A DNA stretch of 64,000 bases from JAZDFC01 sp043808235. Its GTDB lineage: Bacteria; Bacteroidota; Ignavibacteria; Ignavibacteriales; Melioribacteraceae. The notes beneath the pieces are model-generated. The model ran no database searches. It was not told where the DNA came from and worked only from the letters and a program-made list of their open reading frames with translations. Below are positions 16,665 through 25,357 of the stretch, in pieces. Position numbers and translations under genes: made by a program. The DNA lies in assembly GCA_043808235.1 (NCBI GenBank), contig JAZDFC010000012.1, forward strand, positions 62,001-126,000, written 5' to 3'. Each line of letters opens with the position of its first letter. The stretch's first letter is position 1.

Positions 16665-16770
16665 AGCATAGCGCGGCAAGCCGCAATGTAAGATGGAAAA
16701 TGGGAAATGTAAAATGGGAAAATCATTTAAAATATCTTGACACAGAAAACAAAAACTTAAGCGCCAATAC
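16665..16770 (+). repeat. Dispersed repeat of about 105 bp, copy in plus orientation
   Basis: This stretch runs from CATAGCGCGGCAAGCCGCAA through the ATGGGAAATG-rich middle to CTTAAGCGCCAATAC. It matches the reverse complement of 32474-32570 almost base for base at both ends (GGCGCTTAAGTTTTTG; TGCGGCTTGCCGCGCTATG), with a few differences in the purine-rich middle. No coding potential is evident. Confidence 0.75.
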
Positions 16771-16941
16771 TATAAAGAGTATCGCAAAGTTCGCAAAGCT
16801 TTTTGCACCACATGCCTGTTCCTTGATACTCTTGGGCTTCAAACTGAATACAAACAAAAATGAGGAGAAAGTGATGGTAACTGAAGATTGGTTTTTCAAT
16901 TTTGCATGCAGTCTAAATCAGCATTCGTTCATTCCTCCGCC

Positions 16942-17094
16942 CTAGTGTACTGCCACAGATATAAATATACATGGCAGTCACGGTCCACACCGTGACTGAG
17001 TTGCGTTTTTTATCTAATATCTTAAGCGCATCTGTCACGGAATGGTCCGTGACAGCCGAGCCAAGGGGTAGAACTGTAAGTGGCAGAACACTAG
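16942..17094. mobile_element. 153-bp MITE-like element with terminal inverted repeats and two hairpins
   Basis: The ends CTAGTGTACTGCCAC (16942-16956) and GTGGCAGAACACTAG (17080-17094) are inverted repeats matching at 14 of 15 positions. The outer CTAG may be a 4-bp target duplication. Inside are two perfect 10-bp hairpins with 4-base loops. One is CAGTCACGGT/ACCGTGACTG (16975-16998). The other is CTGTCACGGA/TCCGTGACAG (17032-17055). It has no ORF. Degenerate relatives lie at 18886-18964 and 45545-45638. The likely transposase donor is not in the window. Confidence 0.75.
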
Positions 17095-17262
17095 TCTCAG
17101 CCTTGAAACTCATACCGAAAGCACAAAATCGATTTATATTTCTATCCCAAATACCAAATGAATTCTAAATTAAATCCCATACCTAATACTTGACTTAGGA
17201 GTATGATTTTGGTTATCTTTTACAACAAAAAAACAATAAATAATCAACCAAGCGGAGATAAA

Positions 17263-18396
17263 ATGACAAGATTAGTTTCTATTTTAGCGCTTATTGCTAT
17301 GGTTTTCGGACTGCTTGCATTCCAGTGCACAACCAAAGAGATAACAAGCGCAAGACTTTATATTAATCAAAAAAACTACCCAAAAGCAAAAGAAGTTTTA
17401 CAGCAGGAAATTGAAAAGAATCCAAAGAGTATTGAAGGATTTTACCTCTTAGGATTTGTTAACGGTGAAGAAGGCGATCTCGAAAGTATGTTGACAAACT
17501 TTGACAAATCACTTGCATTGGGTAAGGATTTTGCAAAAAGCATCGATGATTCCAAAAAATATCACTGGGCGAACAGTTTTAATAACGGCGTTAGTTACTT
17601 TAACCGCGCTAACAAAGCTACCGACAAAGATTCATCCGCAATCCATTTGAATAAAGCAATTGAGTGCTTCAATTTCTCTATTAAATGTCAGCCCGATTCA
17701 GTGGATAATTACAAAAATCTTGCATTCGCCTACTTAAGCGGAGGCAGATATGAAGATGCTATTGAACCATTGGAAAAATTGAAAGCTAAAGAAGGATCAC
17801 CCGATTCGTATGTAAGATTGGGAGAAATATATCAGCAGATGGCTCTCGATTCCAAGGACAGCGTTAAAACTGAAGCCTATTATAAAAAGGCGAAAGATGT
17901 TTTAGATGAAGGAATGGTTAAATATCCGGATTCCGGCGAAATACTTGTTACTCTTGCAAATACATATCTCGCCACTAATAGAGCTGCCGAGGCTGAAACT
18001 CTAATTAAAAAACTTGTTGAAAAAGAACCTGGTAATGCTACATTCGCATACAGCTACGGTGTTCTTCTGTTACAAAAAGAAGAATATGCAGAAGCGTTGA
18101 AACATCTTGAAAACGCTAATAGTATCGCTCCGAACAGTGAAACTACAATTTATAATCTTGCCAGCGGTTATATAAATTGGGGAATTAAAATCCGCCAGGC
18201 TGACGAAGAAAAAGGCGTTCAATCACAGGAATCAAAAGATAAATTTAAAAACGCTATTCCTTATCTCGAACAATATTTACAGCTGAAGCCGGGTGAGGCG
18301 ATGATCTGGGAAAAGCTCGGACAGGTTTATGCTCAGTTAGGTGAAACACAAAAATCTCAGGATGCATTCAAGAAAGCAGACGAATTTCGTAAATAA
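17263..18396 (+). CDS. Tetratricopeptide-repeat protein, probable lipoprotein
   Basis: The frame opens at 17203; I choose ATG 17263 because GCGGAG precedes it by about 5 bases and the hydrophobic signal MTRLVSILALIAMVFGLLAFQC follows at once. This gives 377 residues. Cys at about 22 with LAFQC is a loose FCB-type lipobox. The rest is a run of TPR helical pairs (for example YPKAKEVLQQEIEKNPKSIEGFYLLG, AIECFNFSIKCQPDSVDNYKNLAFAYL and AIPYLEQYLQLKPGEAMIWEKLGQVYAQLG). Role: a protein-interaction scaffold in the envelope. A hairpin terminator follows within 10 bases of the stop. Confidence 0.8.
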   Translation: MTRLVSILALIAMVFGLLAFQCTTKEITSARLYINQKNYPKAKEVLQQEIEKNPKSIEGFYLLGFVNGEEGDLESMLTNFDKSLALGKDFAKSIDDSKKYHWANSFNNGVSYFNRANKATDKDSSAIHLNKAIECFNFSIKCQPDSVDNYKNLAFAYLSGGRYEDAIEPLEKLKAKEGSPDSYVRLGEIYQQMALDSKDSVKTEAYYKKAKDVLDEGMVKYPDSGEILVTLANTYLATNRAAEAETLIKKLVEKEPGNATFAYSYGVLLLQKEEYAEALKHLENANSIAPNSETTIYNLASGYINWGIKIRQADEEKGVQSQESKDKFKNAIPYLEQYLQLKPGEAMIWEKLGQVYAQLGETQKSQDAFKKADEFRK

Positions 18397-18404
18397 AAAA
18401 ATTG

Positions 18405-18457
18405 AAGGGTTGGAATATTTTTAACAACAAGTTGTAAAAATTTCAACCCTTTTTTAT
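18405..18457 (+). terminator. Rho-independent terminator after the TPR lipoprotein
   Basis: AAGGGTTG...AACAAC pairs imperfectly with GTTGT...CAACCCTT, giving a long stem (about 18405-18450) followed by TTTTTTAT. It separates the TPR gene from the DUF3467 gene 16 bases further on. Confidence 0.7.
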
Positions 18458-18471
18458 TTCTGGAGAAATTA

Positions 18472-18801
18472 ATGGTAAATCAAGTTAAGGACCCGAAAGC
18501 GCAGCAGATAAGCATTGAATTAGGCGAAAAGGAAGCTGAGGGTATTTATTCCAATCTCGCTATTATAACACATTCGCCTGCAGAATTTATTATTGATTTT
18601 ACAAGAGTTGTACCCGGCGCTCCAAAAGCTAAGGTGCATGCAAGAATCATAACTACACCGCAGCATGCAAAAATGCTTATGAAGGCATTAAAGGATAATA
18701 TCGATAAATTCGAAGCGAAGTTTGGTGAAATTAAAGTTGAAGGACAGCCTAATCCTCAGTTTGGATTTATTAATGTAGAAAAAAATGAAAAAATTAATTG
18801 A
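18472..18801 (+). CDS. DUF3467 family protein
   Basis: A 109-residue cytosolic protein. It carries the family pattern YSNLAIITHSPAEFIIDFTRVVPG (from about residue 26) and RIITTPQHAKMLMKALKDNIDKFEAKFGEI (from about 58). These proteins are small and widespread in bacteria, and no biochemical role is established to my knowledge. The start ATG has a GGAG site (CTGGAGAAATTA) upstream. It stands alone between a terminator and a repeat-containing spacer. Confidence 0.85.
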   Translation: MVNQVKDPKAQQISIELGEKEAEGIYSNLAIITHSPAEFIIDFTRVVPGAPKAKVHARIITTPQHAKMLMKALKDNIDKFEAKFGEIKVEGQPNPQFGFINVEKNEKIN

Positions 18802-18885
18802 TTTATTGGCTCTGGTTATCTTAAAAAGTTTTTTAAGACGTATAGTTAATTTTGTGTTTTTAAGTGTCTTTATTTATGGATCGGA

Positions 18886-18964
18886 TGTCTCGGATCAATC
18901 CGTGACAGAAATAATTAGATATTTACCATGAATCTAATTTCAGTCATGGTATGGACCATGACTG
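18886..18964. repeat. Degenerate second copy of the double-hairpin element
   Basis: Hairpin A (18886-18907): TGTCTCGGA/TCCGTGACA, nine positions with one T-T mismatch, loop TCAA. Hairpin B (18941-18964): CAGTCATGGT/ACCATGACTG, perfect, loop ATGG. Compared with hairpin B at 16975, one C is T and the opposite G is A, so pairing is kept. Downstream GTGTGGCTGAACA resembles the element's terminal repeat; the other end is not recognisable. Confidence 0.65.
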
Positions 18965-19058
18965 CCCAGTATAGTTATTTGTGTGGCTGAACATTTGTAT
19001 TGATTTTATATTTTAACATTCGGTATAGTAAATCGGTATTTTAACAACAGGAGTTTCA

Positions 19059-20117
19059 TTGAAGAAATTTTTCTTAATAGGATTAATTGCCGGTTATTTT
19101 TTTATCCTTACAAATGTTGTTAACTCTCAACCTATCGAAGCGCAAATAAGTGTGTTCGAACCATTGCCTGCACTCGATCTTGCGGCTTTCGTGTTCTCGA
19201 ATAGTCTCGAGGGATCACCAAGATTCTTTGCGGTTGATATTACACCGGTAGGATTAAAAGTGATTCTCGAAACAAAAATCTTTTGGAACAGGGGCCACGG
19301 AGATCAGTTTTTTGAACTACTCTCCTTCGTGACGCAGCCTTTTATATCGGGAGTTGTCTATAACGATCAAATAGGGAGTTCGATTTTAATTGAAAACATC
19401 GAAAGCAATTCCGAACTGATTCAGGAAAATTTAAATATTGGCGTACCTTCGGGAAGATACGAAGTTGCCGTCAATGTATCTGAGTTCGGAAATCCGTTGA
19501 ATAATTTCACATCTAATGAGACTGTACTTGAATTTGTTAATCCATCGCAAACCCTTGCAATCAGAGCCCCGGAAGCCGGTAGCACACAAGATATTGGAAG
19601 CGTCTATGCGGAATGGGATAATATTGTCGGCGCTTCGGGTTATGTTTTAAAAGCCGGTGTCCGAACAAATCCAAATCAGAGTATTGAAGAATCATTGAAC
19701 TCCGGCACACCGCTTATTAATAATCGCAGTACAGGATTATTAACAAGTGTAAATCTTCGGGATTATCTTGATCGTGAATGGCTGCCCGGTCAGGAAATTA
19801 TTTTACAGGTAAAAGCTGAAGTGCCGTCCCCAGGCGGAAACAACGAGCTATTTTCGGATCCGGTGAATTTCTTTATGCGTGATTCCAATCCCGAAACCAT
19901 GAACAGAATCGGTGGTTATCTTTTCGAGTTGTTAAGGTTGTTATCGGAAAACTTAGATCAAAATCTTATTGATTTGCTTGAAAGCGGCGGATTGGGAGAT
20001 TTATCCCAAATTACTCTCGATGGAAAAATAATTTCGGAAGATGAATTGATTGTATTACTAAATAACTTGCTTGCTAACAGAGAAAATATTATTCGCATCA
20101 ATTATGTACAGCAATAA
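19059..20117 (+). CDS. Exported protein of unknown function, first gene of FecR/CHASE2 operon
   Basis: 352 residues from a TTG start with ACAGGAG 7-8 bases upstream. The signal peptide is MKKFFLIGLIAGYFFILTNVVNSQ. The body is beta-rich, and the segment around residues 165-265 (LAIRAPEAGSTQDIGSVYAEWDNIVGASGYVLKAGVR) resembles an Ig/fibronectin-like module. The C-terminal part is helical and leucine-rich. No family is recognised with confidence. Its end overlaps the start of the FecR gene by 14 bases, indicating co-translation with that gene. Confidence 0.7.
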   Translation: MKKFFLIGLIAGYFFILTNVVNSQPIEAQISVFEPLPALDLAAFVFSNSLEGSPRFFAVDITPVGLKVILETKIFWNRGHGDQFFELLSFVTQPFISGVVYNDQIGSSILIENIESNSELIQENLNIGVPSGRYEVAVNVSEFGNPLNNFTSNETVLEFVNPSQTLAIRAPEAGSTQDIGSVYAEWDNIVGASGYVLKAGVRTNPNQSIEESLNSGTPLINNRSTGLLTSVNLRDYLDREWLPGQEIILQVKAEVPSPGGNNELFSDPVNFFMRDSNPETMNRIGGYLFELLRLLSENLDQNLIDLLESGGLGDLSQITLDGKIISEDELIVLLNNLLANRENIIRINYVQQ

Positions 20118-20808
20118 AAACAAAGTTATATTGTTTGCAAAAGTATTTTTTGCCGGATTAATTACTCTTATTATTTATTCCGGTAATAGTGTGCTTTCAC
20201 CAATCGCTATTGTACAAAAAACAGTTGGCGAAGTTGGCTTTAAAAAAGTTGATGCCGAGTGGCAATTAGCCAAAAAGGGAATTACGCTTGAAGATGAAGA
20301 CGCCTTGCGTACGGCGAGCCGCTCTCTCGCGGTCGTATCGTTTATTGATGGTTCCATTTTACGTGTAAGAGAAAATTCGGAATTAATTGTTTACGGAGTG
20401 CAGAACGGAAACCTGCTTAATAAAAATGTTGAAATTAGGAAAGGGAAGTTTGGGTTCGAAGTAAAGCCTCAAAAAAACGAAGAGTTCAGATTCATAACGC
20501 CATCGGTTGTTGCATCCATTAAAGGAACCGAAGGTTATCTCGAAGTTAGCGAAGATAGTTCGACTGTTATATTTTTAAGTTCAGGCAGTATTCAGCTTGA
20601 ATCATCACTCGGAGGGAAGATGAGAGGATTGCTATCTGCTGGCAATTCTGCAACAATTTCACCGGATGGAGAAATAACAATACGCGAAGCCACTGATACA
20701 GAAGTAAAGTCTTTCAAACGAATTAATAATACACAAACGAAGGTAATAAAAATTAAAACTTCTGGCGGAACGGTTGAGATTGAATATCTTGATGAGTCCG
20801 GTGAATAA
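20104..20808 (+). CDS. FecR-domain protein, membrane-exported
   Basis: About 234 residues from ATG 20104 (the frame is open from 20071; the later ATG lies inside the preceding gene's last codons). A hydrophobic N-terminal segment (VILFAKVFFAGLITLIIYSG) precedes a FecR domain: IVQKTVGEVGFKKVDAEW, LEDEDALRTASRSLAVVSFIDGSILRVRENSEL and FEVKPQKNEEFRFITPSVVASIKGTEG. FecR domains are periplasmic beta-rich modules, found in signal transduction and in stand-alone exported proteins. Position next to a CHASE2 cyclase is a recurrent arrangement in the wider literature. The partner and ligand are unknown here. Confidence 0.82.
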   Translation: MYSNKNKVILFAKVFFAGLITLIIYSGNSVLSPIAIVQKTVGEVGFKKVDAEWQLAKKGITLEDEDALRTASRSLAVVSFIDGSILRVRENSELIVYGVQNGNLLNKNVEIRKGKFGFEVKPQKNEEFRFITPSVVASIKGTEGYLEVSEDSSTVIFLSSGSIQLESSLGGKMRGLLSAGNSATISPDGEITIREATDTEVKSFKRINNTQTKVIKIKTSGGTVEIEYLDESGE

Positions 20809-20874
20809 CTGACAAATGACATCAGCTGTAAAAATTTTGTAGCATTTTTATTTATCCAAATTTTGTGTGAGCGG

Positions 20875-23286
20875 ATGCTAAACGGAATTAAAACTTTTGT
20901 TCATCGTATAAAATATTTTCATCTCATTATTATTTGCTTATTCCTTTTTAAATCGATAAACGTTGCTCAAATATCCAATACCATTTCAAACGTAGAATTC
21001 CCCGAAGCAAAAGAAGGACAGCCGCTTGAGTTAAATGTAACCTTCCGTCAAGTTCCGGAAATTGAAGATGTGAATTTCTTTTATAAACTCTTTAATGATG
21101 TAGATTATCATCAGATTGAAATGGAATTGTTGGGCACGGTATCAAAGATTATTATTCCGGCAGAACATGTTTTATCTCCGACAATCGAATATTACATCTC
21201 GATATTGTTTACAAACGGATCGGTTGAAACCTATCCTTTAAGTTCGCCGGATGAAGTCCCACCCTTGCAAATAAAGGTCGAGCCGCGATCTCCGAAGGAT
21301 GATGAAATTATTGTTTTAAGTCCTTTGCCCGGTGAAAAATTTGATCAATCCGATTTGCTAATTTCATTTTCGCTTTTAAGATGTTCTCCAAACGTAAAAA
21401 AAGAGCAAACAAAAATTTGGTTGGACGGTATCGATATTAATAATCATGTTATTATTGATGGTGATATTGTTTCCGTTGACGGAGCGATTTTGCCAGTTTC
21501 TCTTAACAACGGCAACCACGTAATTAAAATAGAATTGTTTGACTTGAATGGAGTTTTGTATCATTCATATAAAACAATTTTTGAAATAATTTCAGGCAGA
21601 AGCGGCATATTACCATCGGGACTTTTTACTTATAAAGTCGATCTTCAAGCTGAAAGCAGAAGGGAAGATTATGCTGGCTCGGATATTTGGTATAATAATT
21701 TTCTTGGCAACATTACCGGCAATTACAGCGATTGGGAATTCGGCCTCAATCTATATATAACTTCTGAAGAAAAAAAGTATCTTCAACCGCAGAACCGGTA
21801 TCAAGTGAAAGCCGGGAACGATTGGATGAAAATTAGTATTGGCGATGCATATCCCCGTTATCCTTACTTAATTATGAATGGAAAAAGGATTAGGGGATTT
21901 GACGTCGAGCTGGACTTAAACTTTTTAAAATTGAATATAAGCTTCGGTGAAACGAGGAGACAAATTGAAGGTCAACTTCTTGAAATTATAAAAGGTGATT
22001 CTGTTTTACTCGAATCGAATGTGATTTCTATTGATTCTATGAGGTACGGCTCATCCCGCGGTAGGGTTGACTTTGGAACATATAGCAGAACAATGTTCGC
22101 AATACGTCCGGCTTTTTTTATTTCGGATAATATCAATTTCGGATTTTCCTATTTACACTCCGAAGATAATGATGAGATTGAATTCGGTTCGAACCCGGAA
22201 GAAAATGCTCTTGCCGGTTTTGATTTTAATATGGGATTTGATCGAAATAATATTCAAATCAAATCCGAGGCGGCATTTAGTTTATATAACAGCAACATTA
22301 CCCACGGTACATTGAGCGATAGCCAAATTGATTCTTTATTCAATTCGGGTAGTTTCTTTGATTACAATACGGACGATCTGAAGCAAATTAAAAATTTGCT
22401 TGGCGGTATTATAACGTTCAATCAATTTTTCCATCCATTAAATCCCGGAGAGTTTTCTACCTTTGCTGGTGAGTCTGAAATAAAACTCAATTATTATAAT
22501 AACAATCTGCGATTCAAATATTTGTACCGGGGTAGCGGTTTCAAATCCTTCGGGCAGGAATTTCTCCGCACCGATGTAAAAGGCTTTTCTATCACAGATC
22601 AATTCAATCTGTTCGAGGAAGGATTGTTTTTTAATCTCGGTTATGAAAGATTGGAAGACAATCTTCAAAATTCGAAGACATCAACAACTACTTTTCAAAC
22701 TATCAACAGCTCTATTTCTTATTTCCCGAAAGGAGATCTTCCCGGAATAGTACTTGGATTCACAAGATATTTTAACAAGAATGATATTGAGAGCACCGAT
22801 AGTTCTTCAGCGAATTACTTAATTGATAATTCCACGAACAGGATTAGAATTCAAGTCTCTCATAAATTCAATTACCTGGCGGAGAATAATGTTTCGTTGA
22901 GTTACTCAACATCCGTAAAGAGTGATAACAGTATAATTAATTCCGATGGGAATAATTCGCTCGTGAACTTATCGCTGATGAGCAAATGGAGCTCAATCTT
23001 CTCGTCGTATTTTAACGGCGTAGTATATCAGAGTGATGTTGCTGGTAATAAATTCGATTATTCGGGTATTTCACTCGGCGGTAAATTTATTCTGTTAGAA
23101 AATATGTTGAATATTTCTGCTTTCGTCAGTCCGTCATTCGGAGATTTGAAGCGCCAAACATTTGAAATGACTGCTGAATATTTTGTAAATCAACAAATCA
23201 GTTTATTGCTACAGACGCGTTTCTTTAAAATTACGGGGGATACAGGTAATTCAATTATCGGATTAATTCTCCGGACAAACATATGA
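20875..23286 (+). CDS. Large envelope protein, probable outer-membrane beta structure
   Basis: A TTG at 20863 is in frame, but ATG 20875, preceded by GAGCGG, is the better start. The product is about 803 residues. The signal segment is followed by beta-sandwich modules to about residue 250 (ending FEIISGRSGILPSG). After that the alternating hydrophobic/polar strands with aromatic girdles (for example YFVNQQISLLLQTRFFKITGDTGNSIIGLILRTNI at the end) suggest an outer-membrane barrel. No named family is recognised. Its stop overlaps the start of the cyclase gene by 4 bases (ATGA), so the two proteins are likely made together. Confidence 0.65.
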   Translation: MLNGIKTFVHRIKYFHLIIICLFLFKSINVAQISNTISNVEFPEAKEGQPLELNVTFRQVPEIEDVNFFYKLFNDVDYHQIEMELLGTVSKIIIPAEHVLSPTIEYYISILFTNGSVETYPLSSPDEVPPLQIKVEPRSPKDDEIIVLSPLPGEKFDQSDLLISFSLLRCSPNVKKEQTKIWLDGIDINNHVIIDGDIVSVDGAILPVSLNNGNHVIKIELFDLNGVLYHSYKTIFEIISGRSGILPSGLFTYKVDLQAESRREDYAGSDIWYNNFLGNITGNYSDWEFGLNLYITSEEKKYLQPQNRYQVKAGNDWMKISIGDAYPRYPYLIMNGKRIRGFDVELDLNFLKLNISFGETRRQIEGQLLEIIKGDSVLLESNVISIDSMRYGSSRGRVDFGTYSRTMFAIRPAFFISDNINFGFSYLHSEDNDEIEFGSNPEENALAGFDFNMGFDRNNIQIKSEAAFSLYNSNITHGTLSDSQIDSLFNSGSFFDYNTDDLKQIKNLLGGIITFNQFFHPLNPGEFSTFAGESEIKLNYYNNNLRFKYLYRGSGFKSFGQEFLRTDVKGFSITDQFNLFEEGLFFNLGYERLEDNLQNSKTSTTTFQTINSSISYFPKGDLPGIVLGFTRYFNKNDIESTDSSSANYLIDNSTNRIRIQVSHKFNYLAENNVSLSYSTSVKSDNSIINSDGNNSLVNLSLMSKWSSIFSSYFNGVVYQSDVAGNKFDYSGISLGGKFILLENMLNISAFVSPSFGDLKRQTFEMTAEYFVNQQISLLLQTRFFKITGDTGNSIIGLILRTNI

Positions 23287-25337
23287 GGCTGTTCACAGAC
23301 GAGGATGTAACAGCCCGATCAAAATTCGGCAATAAATTATTCTTCTCTTTTATCCTCCTTGCCCTAACATTACTCGTATTGTATGTCTTTCCGTTTTCTA
23401 AACTACCCCTCACGGGATTCGAACTAGAACTACTCGATGAAAAATTTTTAGAAAGGGACAAATCGATTGATGTGGATTCATCGAATATTGTAATACTTGA
23501 GATATCCCAGGATTCATATGATCAGATAATTCCTCCGTTGAACCGGTGGCCTTGGCAGCGATCTTTTTATGCAAAAGTAATTGATAATCTTATGGCTGCC
23601 GGAGCGAGCGCCATTGGCATAGATTTGCTGATGGCTGATCCGGATCAGTACTCTGCGTCAAATGATTCATTATTAGTTAATGCAATTAAGAGATCGGGAA
23701 AAGTAGTATTAGCCGGACAAATAGATGTTCCCCGCGAACGAGTTTACTACGAAAATAATTCCGATTACGTAGAGTTACTCAGCCAAGGTATTCAATCGCT
23801 CGTTTTTAAAAAATCAGAAAACTTCAGCAATATATTTTTTAAATTCGATAGTTCACTTGGGATTGTAAATGTTCCGTCCGATCAGGATGGAGTTTGCAGA
23901 AGGTACATGCCGTATATTTATTCGGGGTTGACTAGCAGAAAAATTCCATCATTCGGATTCGCGGTAATTAATAAATTTTTGTCCATTCCCCCTCTTCAAG
24001 TTGTTGAGGTTAAGGGTAACAGTTTTGAATTAGCTAATTTCAGTATCCCAAAGTTTAATGCTTCATCAGCGTTGTTGAATTTTTACTGTTCCGGCAATTG
24101 CTTTCGCATGGTAAAATTTATTGATGTGCTCGATGATAGTTCATTCATAACAAAAGATGAACGCGATTTGAATGTTTCCATAAATACATGGGACGATAGA
24201 GAATTCGGTTTGAAATATTCCGGATTGTTCAAAAATAAAATTGTACTTATTGGTTCAACAATGCCTGAGGATAAAGACATTGTACCAATTCCTTCTTTGA
24301 TTAAAAATTCATCGGCGGGTAATTTTATTTACGGAGTAGAATTTCATGCGCTCGCAATTTCAAATTTTCTAAACCGGCTTTTTATTAAAAAAATGCCGGA
24401 AGGATTTGAGATATCAATCGTAGCTTTTCTCTTTATGTCTTTCTTTTTTATACCGTTTGCGTTTCGCAATTTATCTTTCATAAAAAGAATCTTTAATGAA
24501 ATAATCATTCTCGTTTTCGTAGTAGTGATTATCTATATAATATATATCATCAGTCACCGGTTATTCATCGGGGAGAATTATTATTTGCCGGTTATAAATC
24601 CGGCACTTGGTATAACAGCAGGCTATCTTACAAATATTGTATTCAGTTATTTGGAATCACGCAGGCAGAATGTTTTTATTCGAAAATCTTTTTCGCGATA
24701 TGTTGATAAAGAGATTGTTGATGAAATAATAAAAAATCCCTCGCTGTTTAAACTTGGAGGCGAAAGAAGAGTTGTTACGGTTCTTTTTGCCGACATGCGT
24801 GATTTTACAAAAATAGCAGAAGGTAAACAGCCAGCCGAACTTGTAAATTTTGTTAACCGATTCTTCTGCGACTTATCCGATATTGTTACGGAAAATAAAG
24901 GTATGATTGACAAATTCATCGGTGACGCGATAATGGCTGTTTGGGGCGCTCCTCTTCGTTTGGAAAATCATGCTTACCTCGCATGCAAGTCCGCGTTGGA
25001 AATGCTTGACAAAATTGAAACGTCTGTTTATACCTTTGAAAATGGGGAAAAATATAAAATTGCGATCAGGATTGGAATTAATACCGGTGAGGCGATAGTT
25101 GGAAATTTCGGCGGAGACAAACGGTTCGATTACACGGTGATGGGTGACAGTGTAAATATCGCTGCCCGTCTTGAGGAGCTGAATAAAAATTATGATACAT
25201 CAAATTTAATAAGCGCTTCCACCTTTGCTCTTGTTAAAGAAAATTTCAATGCAAGGGAAGTTGATCAGATAGTAATTAGAGGAAGATCAGAGCCAACACG
25301 GATATATGAATTGACCGGAATGAAGAATTCCATTTAG
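23283..25337 (+). CDS. CHASE2-domain class III adenylate/guanylate cyclase
   Basis: 684 residues. Order: an N-terminal membrane segment (about 20-40), an extracytoplasmic CHASE2 sensor domain (about 45-350; ILEISQDSYDQI, RWPWQRSFYAKVIDNLMAAGASAIGIDLLMADPD), three membrane segments (about 375-465) and a class III cyclase catalytic domain (about 495-670). The catalytic domain shows the metal aspartates in FADMRDFT and DKFIGDAIMAVWG and the transition-state Asn/Arg in NIAARLE. Lys in DKFIGD and DYTVMGDSVN fit ATP specificity, so cAMP is the likely product. It is the last gene of the operon beginning at 19059, suggesting that an envelope signal is relayed to a cytosolic second messenger. Confidence 0.92.
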   Translation: MRLFTDEDVTARSKFGNKLFFSFILLALTLLVLYVFPFSKLPLTGFELELLDEKFLERDKSIDVDSSNIVILEISQDSYDQIIPPLNRWPWQRSFYAKVIDNLMAAGASAIGIDLLMADPDQYSASNDSLLVNAIKRSGKVVLAGQIDVPRERVYYENNSDYVELLSQGIQSLVFKKSENFSNIFFKFDSSLGIVNVPSDQDGVCRRYMPYIYSGLTSRKIPSFGFAVINKFLSIPPLQVVEVKGNSFELANFSIPKFNASSALLNFYCSGNCFRMVKFIDVLDDSSFITKDERDLNVSINTWDDREFGLKYSGLFKNKIVLIGSTMPEDKDIVPIPSLIKNSSAGNFIYGVEFHALAISNFLNRLFIKKMPEGFEISIVAFLFMSFFFIPFAFRNLSFIKRIFNEIIILVFVVVIIYIIYIISHRLFIGENYYLPVINPALGITAGYLTNIVFSYLESRRQNVFIRKSFSRYVDKEIVDEIIKNPSLFKLGGERRVVTVLFADMRDFTKIAEGKQPAELVNFVNRFFCDLSDIVTENKGMIDKFIGDAIMAVWGAPLRLENHAYLACKSALEMLDKIETSVYTFENGEKYKIAIRIGINTGEAIVGNFGGDKRFDYTVMGDSVNIAARLEELNKNYDTSNLISASTFALVKENFNAREVDQIVIRGRSEPTRIYELTGMKNSI

Positions 25338-25357
25338 CAGAATAAGCTTACTTCTGC
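25337..25357. terminator. Hairpin between convergent cyclase and lptG ends
   Basis: GCAGAA pairs with TTCTGC around a 9-base loop, overlapping both stop regions. There is no strong T-run on the plus side, so termination is plausible but weak. Confidence 0.4.

Noticed and set aside
16700..16945. 81-codon plus-strand ORF in the repeat spacer
   Set aside because: It runs through the dispersed 100-bp repeat and has no recognisable protein character.
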